From Chryseobacterium pennipullorum (lineage in GTDB: Bacteria > Bacteroidota > Bacteroidia > Flavobacteriales > Weeksellaceae), in the NCBI RefSeq assembly GCF_003384725.1, contig NZ_QNVV01000029.1, positions 1 to 38,752 on the forward strand: a stretch of 38,752 nucleotides of DNA, read 5' to 3'. Below, piece after piece: positions 1 through 7,561 of this stretch (position 1 is the first letter of the stretch; every line of letters starts with the position of its first letter). The notes beneath the pieces are model-generated. The model saw only the letters and a list, made by a program, of their open reading frames with translations. It did not search any database and had not been told where the DNA came from. The position numbers were made by a program, and so were the translations under genes.

Positions 1-8
1 AAAATAAT

Positions 9-72
9 AAAAAGTTATTTCCGTAAAATTTTTTGAGCTGTAAGGGCTCAAAATTTTCCAGAATAACTTTTT
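9..72. other. Long imperfect hairpin at the left edge
   Basis: Outer arms AAAAAGTTATT (9-19) and AATAACTTTTT (62-72) are perfect complements. An inner stem TTTTGAGC (31-38) pairs with GCTCAAAA (46-53), with AAAA (25-28) against TTTT (54-57). It could be a terminator of a gene outside the window, since a T-run closes the right arm. No gene was seen in 1-253 apart from this hairpin and the terminator that follows. Confidence 0.5.
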
Positions 73-217
73 AACTTACACAGTTAGTGAGATACTACCC
101 AGTCTTTATACTACTTACATTTTCTCTTTCGAAGTGCGTGTAGAAGGATTTAACTTACCATGACTATAGGGAGAGGGAGAAGGCATTTTCAGCTTTCCTC
201 TTCTGACTTCCAACCAT

Positions 218-252
218 AAAAAAACCGCAGCTGAATTCAGCTGCGGTTTTTT
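218..252 (-). terminator. Rho-independent terminator after the LEA-like lipoprotein gene
   Basis: A perfect 22-bp palindrome (225-246, arms beginning CCGCAGCTGAA) is flanked by A-runs on the left and T-runs on the right. It begins two bases past the stop codon of the minus-strand lipoprotein gene and can work in both directions. Confidence 0.9.
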
Positions 253-253
253 C

Positions 254-700
254 TTATTTGCTTAAATCTTCTTTTACTTTTCTGGCAGCTTCCTCTACTT
301 TGGAAGCGCCTTTTTTAGCAGCCTCTTTAGCATCTTTCCCTACTTCCTGGGCACCACTTTTAATATCTTTTCCTACCTTATTGGCTTCAGACTTGATATC
401 TTGTCCTGCTTTGTTCAGATCCTGTTTTGTCTTATCGGCAGTCGCATCAATTTTATCTTTGGCTTTCTGGGCAGCGTTATCTATTTTATCTCCAGCTTCG
501 TCCACTTTCGTTTTAACATCTTCTTTGGCTTTGTTAATCTTTGAAGTGTCTACAACATCAGAGGGAGTTTCCGTAACAGTTGTACTGGTAGTGGTTACTG
601 ATCCGTCAGGGTTTTCCACCTGTTCTGTTTTTGTCGTTGATTTGGTACACGCAACAGCGAATACAGAGATCGCCAATGCTGCAATAATTTGCTTTTTCAT
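254..700 (-). CDS. Lipoprotein with LEA/YtxH-like amphipathic repeats
   Basis: The protein has 148 residues. It has a lipoprotein signal (MKKQIIAALAISVFAVAC, lipidated Cys at 18), a Thr/Ser/Val-rich linker, and from about residue 55 an Ala/Lys/Asp/Glu-rich stretch built on an 11-residue-like period (K-A-K-D-K-I-D type). Such repeats recall late-embryogenesis-abundant (LEA) and YtxH-like proteins, which are often induced by stress. The exact role is unknown. It is probably an envelope-anchored amphipathic helix. It lies 32 bp downstream of another lipoprotein gene on the same strand and ends in a strong terminator, so it may be the last gene of the mutL operon or have its own promoter. No enzyme motif is present. 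Confidence 0.8.
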   Translation of the reverse strand: MKKQIIAALAISVFAVACTKSTTKTEQVENPDGSVTTTSTTVTETPSDVVDTSKINKAKEDVKTKVDEAGDKIDNAAQKAKDKIDATADKTKQDLNKAGQDIKSEANKVGKDIKSGAQEVGKDAKEAAKKGASKVEEAARKVKEDLSK

Positions 701-732
701 ATTTTATATTTTTTTAATATATGTTTTTTGAT

Positions 733-1095
733 TTATTCTGTTTTGGCTGCGCCGGCAGGTGATGATTCCGGAGCCTTTTGTTTCTTTTCAGATTCTGCTT
801 TTTTCTTTTCTTCCTCCAGTTTCTTTTTATTTTCTTTTTCAAGCTCTTCTTTCAGCTTTTTTTCTTCCAGCTGAACTTTTAGAGCCTGCTTTACCGAATC
901 GCGATATTGGGGTGATGACATTCTTATTTTGCGGGCTATATCTACCGAAACTGCTCCGTTGGAAAAAGAATCAATTGCTGTCGTATCATAATGAACTTTC
1001 ACGCGCTCCTCACCCACAAATCCTGATGATTCTTTCTTTGAACAGGCTGTAAGCAAAATAATAAAAATGAATACTGCAGGCAGAAAATTTTTCAT
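733..1095 (-). CDS. Small lipoprotein with charged C-terminal helix
   Basis: The protein has 120 residues. The N-terminus MKNFLPAVFIFIILLTACSKK is a lipoprotein signal with the lipobox Cys at 18. The middle (about 30-70) is unrecognised. Residues 75-110 are almost all Lys/Glu/Leu and should form a single charged helix or coiled coil, followed by a Pro/Ala-rich tail. Its start is only 4 bp past the stop of the upstream EEP-family gene, so it is translated from the same message. The function is unknown. An outer-membrane or periplasmic structural role is a guess. Confidence 0.75.
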   Translation of the reverse strand: MKNFLPAVFIFIILLTACSKKESSGFVGEERVKVHYDTTAIDSFSNGAVSVDIARKIRMSSPQYRDSVKQALKVQLEEKKLKEELEKENKKKLEEEKKKAESEKKQKAPESSPAGAAKTE

Positions 1096-1099
1096 GGAA

Positions 1100-2071
1100 C
1101 TAATTTAGCAGAAATTCTGCAATTACAGGATAATGATCCGATAATTTCACAGTTTGATCTACTTTATAGCTCAGGGGGATAATTGATTTTGAAGTGAAAA
1201 TATAGTCTATCCTCAATGGAACCTTATAGTCATGAAAACTGCTAGCACTCCCTTTTCCAGCAACCAAAAATGCATCCTGCAAATCTTTCCCCAAATTATA
1301 GTATTCGTAAGAATTGGGAACAGAATTAAAGTCACCGGCCAATATTACAGGATAAGGAGAGAGATCGATCACTTTTCTAATCTTTTTAACCTGGTCTTCA
1401 TGAGCCTGAAATGTAGGAATCATGTGAGAAAGAAGCTTCGATATATTCCCGGCACCTAAAGCATCAAGTTTGGTAAACATCGATTTATCAAGCCTGAACG
1501 GCTCAAGGTAAACGTTTACAATACGAATAATCTTACCGTTGATATCCACATCCGCATAGAAAGAATTTCCTCTTGCCTGTTCCTCAATAATCTCCGCCTG
1601 TCGTACAATCTTATGTTTTGTTTTCAGAATTACCGAAGGATATTTTATCAGATCCTGTCTTAAAGCTCTGCTGGTATCTTTTTCCTGAACCAATACAATA
1701 TCTGCGTTCTGTTCTTTAATATAGTCTTTTACCTTATCCCATCCGTAATCACCATACTTTACATTAAAAGTCAGCACTTTAATGTCACGTATGCTTTTTA
1801 CATTTTCTACTTTGGGTGAGAAATTGATCCACCTTCTTATTGGATTATAAAAAAGGAAAGTCCCCAAGGCAAAAGCAATTGCAATTTTGTTTTTTTTAAA
1901 AATCCAGACTATTGTCAGGATAATATGCGCAAATATCAGATAAGGAAAAGCCAGAGAAAGAAGGTTAAGATTCCCCAAAAGATTTGGCGGAACCCAGGCA
2001 TTTCCGAGGGTACATAGCAATAAAACAGCAATAATAATATGTATAAACAGTAGTATCTGATTAGGCTTCAT
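1100..2071 (-). CDS. Membrane-anchored endonuclease/exonuclease/phosphatase (EEP) family protein, copy 1
   Basis: About 323 residues from the ATG at 2071. A TTG 48 nt further upstream is in frame, but the ATG gives a cleaner N-terminus. Two or three hydrophobic segments occupy roughly residues 5-85. The EEP hydrolase fold follows: a DIVLVQE motif (metal-binding Glu), GDFNSVPNSYEYY (catalytic Asp-Asn), RIDYIF, and SDHYPV (catalytic Asp-His). The fold covers Mg-dependent phosphodiesterases acting on nucleic acids, inositol phosphates or sphingolipids; the substrate here cannot be told. It is a close paralogue of the next gene upstream. It is operonic with mutL and rhomboid genes, but a shared function is not implied. 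Confidence 0.9.
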   Translation of the reverse strand: MKPNQILLFIHIIIAVLLLCTLGNAWVPPNLLGNLNLLSLAFPYLIFAHIILTIVWIFKKNKIAIAFALGTFLFYNPIRRWINFSPKVENVKSIRDIKVLTFNVKYGDYGWDKVKDYIKEQNADIVLVQEKDTSRALRQDLIKYPSVILKTKHKIVRQAEIIEEQARGNSFYADVDINGKIIRIVNVYLEPFRLDKSMFTKLDALGAGNISKLLSHMIPTFQAHEDQVKKIRKVIDLSPYPVILAGDFNSVPNSYEYYNLGKDLQDAFLVAGKGSASSFHDYKVPLRIDYIFTSKSIIPLSYKVDQTVKLSDHYPVIAEFLLN

Positions 2072-2146
2072 GAAAAAAACGGTCTTGGTACGTATTTTTT
2101 TAAGCAAAAACCCTACCAAGCAGGTGAATTTTAACTATTTTTATGA

Positions 2147-3139
2147 TTATTTGTTGTTCAATGAAAATTCTGAAATGACCGGATAATGATCTGAAAGACT
2201 GACAGAACGATCTACACGGTACGAAACAGCCTGTAATGACTTTGAAGAAAAAACATAATCTATCCTGATGGGAAATTTATAATCATGAAAGCTGGTAGCA
2301 CTTCCTTTTCCCGCTGTCAGAAATGCATCCTGAAGATCCTCTGACAAGTGATAATATTCATAGGAATTGGGTACAGAATTGAAATCACCTGCTAAAATAA
2401 CAGGATAGGGAGAATTTTCTACGGCCTCCCGAATAAGGGATACCTGATCCTGATGCGTCTTAAATGTAGGAATAAGCCTTTTTACAATATCCTTTACTTT
2501 CTGCTCATTAGCATCGGTATCTCCATTAAGCTTTACCATTTGTTTTTCAAACTTAAAAGGAAAAAGATAAACATCAATAAATCTATAGATTTTTCCCTGT
2601 ATTTCAATGTCGATCTGCATTCCCGGTATTTTATCATCATCATCCTGAGGTCTTAAAACCTTCTGACTGATGATTTTATGCCGCGTCAAAACTGTAAGGA
2701 CCCCATTTGGACTTACTATCTCATATCCCTTGAGTCCATAACTCTTCCCGGCATCTTCCTGCAGGAGAATAACATCTGCTTCCTGAGCTTTTAAATAAGC
2801 ATTCACCTCCGCCCTATCCTTCATCCCGGTTTTGGTATTGAAAGAAACAACTTTGATATCTGCATTTCCTTTCTTTTCAGCAGAATAATTTACCCATCTT
2901 TTCACAGGCTGCATAAAAGCCAGTCCCGCAAACATGAATATAAAAGCCCTTTTTTTCCAGCTGACCACCCAAAAAATTGTCAAAACAATATACAGGATGA
3001 TAAGGACCGGAAAACCCAGAGACAACAGATTGAACCATGGAAAAACCTTAGGAGGTACATAAGCATTCAGCAGGGAACCCAACAGCAGAAATAAAATTCC
3101 AAGATGGGCGATCAATAATATAAGGCGGAAAATCTTCAC
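2147..3139 (-). CDS. Membrane-anchored EEP family protein, copy 2
   Basis: The protein has 330 residues and the same layout as its downstream neighbour: three N-terminal hydrophobic segments (about residues 5-80), then the EEP domain with DVILLQED, PVILAGDFNSVPNSYEYYHL, RIDYVF and SDHYPVISEF. All canonical catalytic residues are kept. The N-terminal and C-terminal thirds align closely with copy 1, while the middle (residues 150-220) is diverged, so this is a tandem duplication that has drifted. It starts 9 bp after the rhomboid stop codon. Membrane anchoring with the catalytic domain after the last helix is a feature of a Bacteroidetes EEP subgroup. The substrate is unknown. Confidence 0.9.
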   Translation of the reverse strand: MKIFRLILLIAHLGILFLLLGSLLNAYVPPKVFPWFNLLSLGFPVLIILYIVLTIFWVVSWKKRAFIFMFAGLAFMQPVKRWVNYSAEKKGNADIKVVSFNTKTGMKDRAEVNAYLKAQEADVILLQEDAGKSYGLKGYEIVSPNGVLTVLTRHKIISQKVLRPQDDDDKIPGMQIDIEIQGKIYRFIDVYLFPFKFEKQMVKLNGDTDANEQKVKDIVKRLIPTFKTHQDQVSLIREAVENSPYPVILAGDFNSVPNSYEYYHLSEDLQDAFLTAGKGSATSFHDYKFPIRIDYVFSSKSLQAVSYRVDRSVSLSDHYPVISEFSLNNK

Positions 3140-3148
3140 AAAAATAGT

Positions 3149-3877
3149 TTAATTGAATCTGTACAGGTGCTTTTTCCAATTTCGTGCCAACAGCCATCCT
3201 ACCAAAGCGCCACCAACGTGAGCAAGGTGTGCAATACCGCCTCCTTTTCCGGAAACACCAAGATATACAGAGATCACTACAATAATTGGCAGCAGGTACT
3301 TAACTTTAATCGGAACCGGGATAAACATGATTCCTATTTTAGAATCCGGATATAATGTTGCAAAAGCAGCGACTACCCCAAAAATAGCTCCGGAAGCACC
3401 CACCATAGGCGTTGTAGTAATGTCCTGAAGGCTTCCCAGGAGCTCCTTTTGTCTTAAAACAGCCTCTGAACTTCCAGCAAGTTCTATTTTTGCTCCGGAC
3501 AGATAGGCTCCCACATTCACACCCAACTGCTGTAGTTCAGCCGAAATCTGTTGGACTTCTACAAAATTCCACAGATTAAAAAGGAAAAAAGCTCCCAAGC
3601 CACTGGCAAAGTAAAGAATCAGATACTTCTTATCCCCTAATGTCTGCTCAAGAACAGGACCGAAACTGAATAATGTAAACATATTAAATAAAATATGCAT
3701 CAGTCCTCCATGCATAAACATGTGGGTAATAATCTGCCAGGATTTAAAGTATGGTGAAAACGGATAAAAACCCGCCAGGTAACCAATAATCTGGTTTCCC
3801 ATTAAAGACGTAACAATAAATACTATAACATTTATAATAATGATATTCCTTGTAATCGGCGGTATATTATTAAACAT
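3149..3877 (-). CDS. Rhomboid family intramembrane serine protease
   Basis: The protein has 242 residues with about six membrane helices. The catalytic serine is in GASGAIFG (Ser162) and the catalytic histidine in AHVGGALVG (His220). The typical HxxxHxxxN pattern appears as HGGLMHILFN near residues 56-65. Rhomboids cut single-pass membrane proteins within or near the bilayer. An unusual extra loop of about 50 residues (roughly 105-158, polar, with QQ and SSEAVLRQ) lies between helices before the active-site helix. The gene starts 5 bp past the mutL stop, and the EEP gene starts 9 bp after it, so all are likely in one operon. Confidence 0.95.
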   Translation of the reverse strand: MFNNIPPITRNIIIINVIVFIVTSLMGNQIIGYLAGFYPFSPYFKSWQIITHMFMHGGLMHILFNMFTLFSFGPVLEQTLGDKKYLILYFASGLGAFFLFNLWNFVEVQQISAELQQLGVNVGAYLSGAKIELAGSSEAVLRQKELLGSLQDITTTPMVGASGAIFGVVAAFATLYPDSKIGIMFIPVPIKVKYLLPIIVVISVYLGVSGKGGGIAHLAHVGGALVGWLLARNWKKHLYRFN

Positions 3878-3882
3878 AATTT

Positions 3883-5676
3883 TTAAAATTTGTTTTTAAA
3901 ATCGTTGAACGGAACTTCATAAAAGCATCTTTTGCCATCCGGCAGAAACTCCGGAAAGCCTAATGCCGTAAAATCTTTGATAACCTGTTCCGCATCTTTC
4001 TTATAGATAAAGTCAAATCTTGATTTCGACTGCATTTTATTCCATTGATTATGATAATACTGCATAAATTCTTCTTCCGTTTTGTACTCCAGGATCTCAA
4101 AAAGGTTTTCCAGGAACTTCATCGCCTGGGTTTCTTTAAGCCCTTCAGGAAGTGAATCTATGCGGAGTACACTTTCATGAGCAATTTTCATGTCAAACCC
4201 TAATTCCGGAAGATATTTTTTGATCGAATTGTATTTATTTTTTTCGATCTCATTCATATGATATTCCAGAGAGAATAAAAGGGCGTGGCTGTTTGTATTT
4301 GATTTTCTGGTAGATTTGTTATTTTCGGAAACCAGTAACCTGTGCATTCTCCCAAGATCCAGCATAAGAGTCACATCTCCTTTATTGAAAAGCCAATATC
4401 CGTTCGGAAGTCTCATCAGGTCTTCATCAAAATCTTCATCTTCAAATAAATTGATTTTCGAAGGCTCTGCGGTAATGTTCTGATGATACATTTCAGTAAG
4501 GTTCTGAATTTCTTCCGGGTGTACTACATTTTTTTCTTCCAAAAACGGATTGTAGTCCTTATCCACGATGATTTCAGGCATTTTGATTACACCACTGCTG
4601 CCTCCGCCATTACTTTTGCTGGGAATCGGCTTGTTCATCATTTCGTCCAATTCCGGATCTCGGTCAAAATCAAGGCTCGGAGATACATTATAAATCCCTA
4701 GCGATCTTTTGATCGTAGAGCGGAGCAGTGCAAAAATGAGGTGTTCATCTTCAAACTTTACTTCCGTCTTCTGCGGATGGATATTCACGTCTATTTTTTC
4801 AGGATCCAGCTCCAGGAAAAGGAAAAAAGAAGGGACGTATCCGGGCTGAAGCAATCCTTCGAAAGCTTCCTGTACTGCTTTATTAAAGTATGGGCTTCTG
4901 AAATACCTACCGTTCACAAAAAGAAACTGTTCTCCTCTGGATTTTTTGGATCCTTCGGGTTTGGCTACGAAACCATGAAGCTTGCACCAGATAATATCTT
5001 CCTTAATGGGAATGAGAAGAGGCTGAAGCTTTCTTCCGAAAACATCCACAATACGCTGCATCTGACTGCCTTTTCTCAGTCTGAAAACGGCCTCATCATC
5101 ATGAAACAAAGAAAACTCAAGGTTTTCGTGTGCTAACGCAACACGTTGAAACTCATCAATTACGTGTCTGAATTCGATATTATTATTTTTCAGGAATTTC
5201 CTTCTTGCCGGAACGTTATAAAAAAGGTTTTTCACCAGAAAGTTGGATCCTTCTGCAGTCTGCACCGGATCCTGAAACTGAAACACTCCCCCTTCTATAT
5301 AGATATTGGTTCCGATAGAGCTGTCTTTTTGTTTTGTTCGCAGCTCTACTTGGGATACAGCCGCAATAGATGCCAGCGCTTCTCCGCGGAATCCTTTAGT
5401 CGCAATTTTGAAGATATCTTCCGTTCCCCGGATTTTGGATGTCGCATGTCTTTCAAAAGCCATACGGGCATCTGTTTCAGACATTCCTTTTCCGTCGTCT
5501 ACCACCTGTATAAGATTTTTACCGGCATCTCTGATGATCAATTCAATTTTTGTTGCATCTGCATCTATAGCATTCTCCAAAAGCTCCTTGACAATGGATG
5601 CAGGTCTCTGCACCACCTCTCCAGCGGCAATTTGGTTGGCTACATGATCCGGTAAAAGCTGAATAATATCTGACAT
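3883..5676 (-). CDS. mutL: DNA mismatch repair protein MutL
   Basis: About 597 residues from the ATG at 5676. A TTG 15 nt upstream is in frame but overlaps the leader next to the -7 box. The GHKL ATPase motifs are complete: ELLENAIDADA (motif I, Glu general base), DDGKGM (II), and KGFRGEALASIA (III). The transducer domain extends to about residue 330. MutL links MutS mismatch recognition to strand incision. The C-terminal dimerisation region (about 420-597) lacks the DQHAxxExxxxE endonuclease motif: the equivalent strand reads LMLDLGRMHRLLVS. It also lacks a CPxGRP motif. This suggests a MutL without intrinsic nicking activity, although diverged metal ligands cannot be ruled out. It is the first gene of its operon. 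Confidence 0.95.
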   Translation of the reverse strand: MSDIIQLLPDHVANQIAAGEVVQRPASIVKELLENAIDADATKIELIIRDAGKNLIQVVDDGKGMSETDARMAFERHATSKIRGTEDIFKIATKGFRGEALASIAAVSQVELRTKQKDSSIGTNIYIEGGVFQFQDPVQTAEGSNFLVKNLFYNVPARRKFLKNNNIEFRHVIDEFQRVALAHENLEFSLFHDDEAVFRLRKGSQMQRIVDVFGRKLQPLLIPIKEDIIWCKLHGFVAKPEGSKKSRGEQFLFVNGRYFRSPYFNKAVQEAFEGLLQPGYVPSFFLFLELDPEKIDVNIHPQKTEVKFEDEHLIFALLRSTIKRSLGIYNVSPSLDFDRDPELDEMMNKPIPSKSNGGGSSGVIKMPEIIVDKDYNPFLEEKNVVHPEEIQNLTEMYHQNITAEPSKINLFEDEDFDEDLMRLPNGYWLFNKGDVTLMLDLGRMHRLLVSENNKSTRKSNTNSHALLFSLEYHMNEIEKNKYNSIKKYLPELGFDMKIAHESVLRIDSLPEGLKETQAMKFLENLFEILEYKTEEEFMQYYHNQWNKMQSKSRFDFIYKKDAEQVIKDFTALGFPEFLPDGKRCFYEVPFNDFKNKF

Positions 5677-5695
5677 AAAAACGTAAATCAACTTA

Positions 5696-5703
5696 CAAAA
5701 ATA
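5696..5703 (-). promoter_or_regulatory. -7 box for the mutL operon
   Basis: On the minus strand this reads TATTTTTG, a match to the Bacteroidetes -7 consensus TAnnTTTG. Transcription would begin about 14 nt before the ATG at 5676, which favours that start over the upstream TTG. The rest of the 5677-5990 gap holds only the terminator of the next operon. Confidence 0.55.
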
Positions 5704-5911
5704 GACAATGAAAACGGGAATTAAAATACTAAAACCGTGATTTAATATTTAATTATCAACATTTTTCCATATTTATCCCCATTCGATTTTTTTTCTGTTT
5801 GTATTGAAGGGCTTTAACTACCGGCTTATTCTGCATAGGTATTTTTATTTTTGAGACTTGCCGAATAGATCAACCAGGATCAAAACAGATCTGGCTGCAA
5901 AATCGTATTCA

Positions 5912-5949
5912 CAAAAAAACACCCTTCTTCCAGATAGAATAAGGGTGTT
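5912..5949 (-). terminator. Rho-independent terminator after the DUF1275 gene
   Basis: On the minus strand, AACACCCTT (5941-5949) pairs with AAGGGTGTT (5918-5926) around a 14-nt loop and is followed by a run of seven T. It lies about 40 bp past the stop codon of the DUF1275 gene. Confidence 0.85.
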
Positions 5950-5990
5950 CACAGCTAGTTTATACAAAAAATTAATATGATATTTATATT

Positions 5991-6818
5991 TTAGTCTTCA
6001 AATACAAGCTTTCTCTTCTTTTCATTTTTAGGGATTCCATGAATCTTTTCATATAAATAAGCTAAGAGATTTGGCTTTTTATAGATCCTGTTATATCTGT
6101 ATCTTGTGTTGAAGTGTCTTATATGAATTTTATAGGCATCATATCCGATCACGATCAGAAGACAGAAGCTGATCACATAGAACACTCTGAATTCCAGATA
6201 GTAATACGTTAACCCTGAAAATACAGCTCCTAAAACATAGGCAATCATAATGCTCATCAGTAATTTTGCTCTTCCGATAAGCTCTCCGTTTTTTCTGTAT
6301 TTCTTTTGGGTAAACATGGATACCAGAATTCCCAGGTCGGTGGTTGTTCCTGTAAGGTGGGTAGTTTTCACTGAAAAGTTGGAAATACTGGCTGTTAAAC
6401 CATTTTGCAGACCGGTAGCAAAAAGCATCAATGCCACGAGATACTCGGTTTCTTCCAGTGTTTTCTGATAATAAAACTGTCCGTACACCCCTACAAAGAG
6501 TAAGCATATGATTTCCAGCACAATCGGCATGGCATGGGCAAAATATTTACTTTTCTTATTAAAGTTGATCACAATAAAATTGGATACAAAACTTCCGAAG
6601 AAGAATAAAAAGATCCATCCGCCTACCACAGCTACCTGTGTCCAGTTTGCTTTACTGATTTCCGCTGCCAGAACAGCATAGTGCCCTGTTACGTTGGAAG
6701 TAAAAGAGAGAAATATCAATAGGGAAGCAATATTTATAGTACCTGCCGTAAATGCAGTCAGCGTCCCCAATCTGATATTGTCTCCCAGTGTCCTGCTGTT
6801 ACTATAATTTCTTAACAT
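5991..6818 (-). CDS. YoaK/DUF1275 family membrane protein
   Basis: The protein has 275 residues with about six hydrophobic helices. The N-terminal GTLTAFTAGTINIASLLIF and FTSNVTGHYAVLA, and the mid-protein LLMFATGLQNGLTASIS and HLTGTTTDLG, are typical of DUF1275 (YoaK). These small integral membrane proteins resemble half-transporters and have no settled function. A basic cytoplasmic tail (residues 225-275, rich in Arg/Tyr/Lys) is longer than in most members. It starts 29 bp after the gene for an unknown soluble protein, with which it likely forms a two-gene operon. Confidence 0.85.
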   Translation of the reverse strand: MLRNYSNSRTLGDNIRLGTLTAFTAGTINIASLLIFLSFTSNVTGHYAVLAAEISKANWTQVAVVGGWIFLFFFGSFVSNFIVINFNKKSKYFAHAMPIVLEIICLLFVGVYGQFYYQKTLEETEYLVALMLFATGLQNGLTASISNFSVKTTHLTGTTTDLGILVSMFTQKKYRKNGELIGRAKLLMSIMIAYVLGAVFSGLTYYYLEFRVFYVISFCLLIVIGYDAYKIHIRHFNTRYRYNRIYKKPNLLAYLYEKIHGIPKNEKKRKLVFED

Positions 6819-6847
6819 TTTTTATCTTTTTAATAGTGTTTAACTTT

Positions 6848-7342
6848 TTAGACTTCCACAAAGATCTCTGCCAGCCTTCCTCGCTCAGGAAGCCTTTCTT
6901 GTACTTCAATGGTAATTTCTCTGGACTGGAGTTCTTTGCATTTTTTGATATAAGGGACAAGATCAAACTTACCTTTACCCTTACTTTTAATGGCTGAAGA
7001 ATAATACGCCTCTTCAATATTTTCTGCTTTTACATACTGGTTGAATGTTCTCTGAAAGCTTCCTGTAAAAACATCACAAGTAATTCTGTGAACAAGATGA
7101 GGATATTTGTTTTTGATAATAGCATAGGCATCACAAAACTCCAGTGGCCTGATCTTATTAAAAATTGATGTTTTGGTATTGAATAAAAGATCTCTGATGG
7201 AATCTCCTGAATCATATCCTGAAGTAAGGATGATGTTGTACTGATTCTGATCTTCTGCTGCATCTTTTTCCTTCAGCACTTTTTTTAATATATTCAATGA
7301 CTCAAGGGTGTAATCTGTAGCAATTAAAATTGTTTTAGCCAT
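6848..7342 (-). CDS. Unrecognised protein with a USP-like N-terminus
   Basis: The protein has 164 residues and is predicted to be soluble and cytoplasmic. The first 25 residues (AKTILIATDYTLESLNILKK) resemble the first strand and helix of universal stress proteins. The second strand NIILTSGYDSGDSI could match the USP-type 'L.H...' segment. However, no ATP-binding GxxGxxxxG loop is visible. It precedes and is probably co-transcribed with a DUF1275 membrane gene. A perfect -7 box and tandem direct repeats lie upstream. The function is unknown. Confidence 0.75.
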   Translation of the reverse strand: MAKTILIATDYTLESLNILKKVLKEKDAAEDQNQYNIILTSGYDSGDSIRDLLFNTKTSIFNKIRPLEFCDAYAIIKNKYPHLVHRITCDVFTGSFQRTFNQYVKAENIEEAYYSSAIKSKGKGKFDLVPYIKKCKELQSREITIEVQERLPERGRLAEIFVEV

Positions 7343-7383
7343 GTTCTTATTATTTTGTATTGTGTTTATCTTTTTTGATAATA

Positions 7384-7391
7384 CAAAACTA
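7384..7391 (-). promoter_or_regulatory. -7 box upstream of the USP-like gene
   Basis: The minus-strand sequence TAGTTTTG matches TAnnTTTG and lies about 42 bp before the start codon. No clear TTTG -33 box is seen, which fits an activator-dependent promoter. Confidence 0.45.
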
Positions 7392-7401
7392 GAACGACCA
7401 A

Positions 7402-7460
7402 ATTAAAACATCTTTGGAACGGAATTAAAATGTGATTAAAGAGATTAAAATGAGATTAGA
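7402..7460. repeat. Iterated ATTAAA direct repeats upstream of the USP-like/DUF1275 operon
   Basis: Two adjacent 20-bp units (7421-7440 and 7441-7460) share 16 of 20 bases. ATTA words begin at 7402, 7424, 7435, 7444 and 7455, so most are 9-11 bp apart (about one helical turn). They lie just upstream of the -7 box. OmpR-family regulators bind tandem direct repeats of this kind, and such a regulator is encoded 1.5 kb away. Confidence 0.45.
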
Positions 7461-7561
7461 AAATTGTTAATAGGAATTAACATAGGAGCAAAGGATCATA
7501 GAAAAACCCCATAAACACCAGGGAAACAGACCGACTGATGTATGATAACTCCTCTTTCGCT

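Noticed and set aside
258..731. Plus-strand open frame antisense to the LEA-like lipoprotein
   Set aside because: It mirrors a repetitive Ala/Lys-rich gene on the minus strand and has Ser/Leu/Phe-rich composition typical of an antisense shadow. The minus frame has a proper lipoprotein signal.
2205..2225. Extra lux-type half-site CTACAC within the EEP gene
   Set aside because: Only one half is present, it is inside a coding region, and the other arm does not match.
5146..5655. Two long plus-strand frames inside mutL
   Set aside because: They overlap the conserved MutL ATPase domain on the opposite strand and show no domain.
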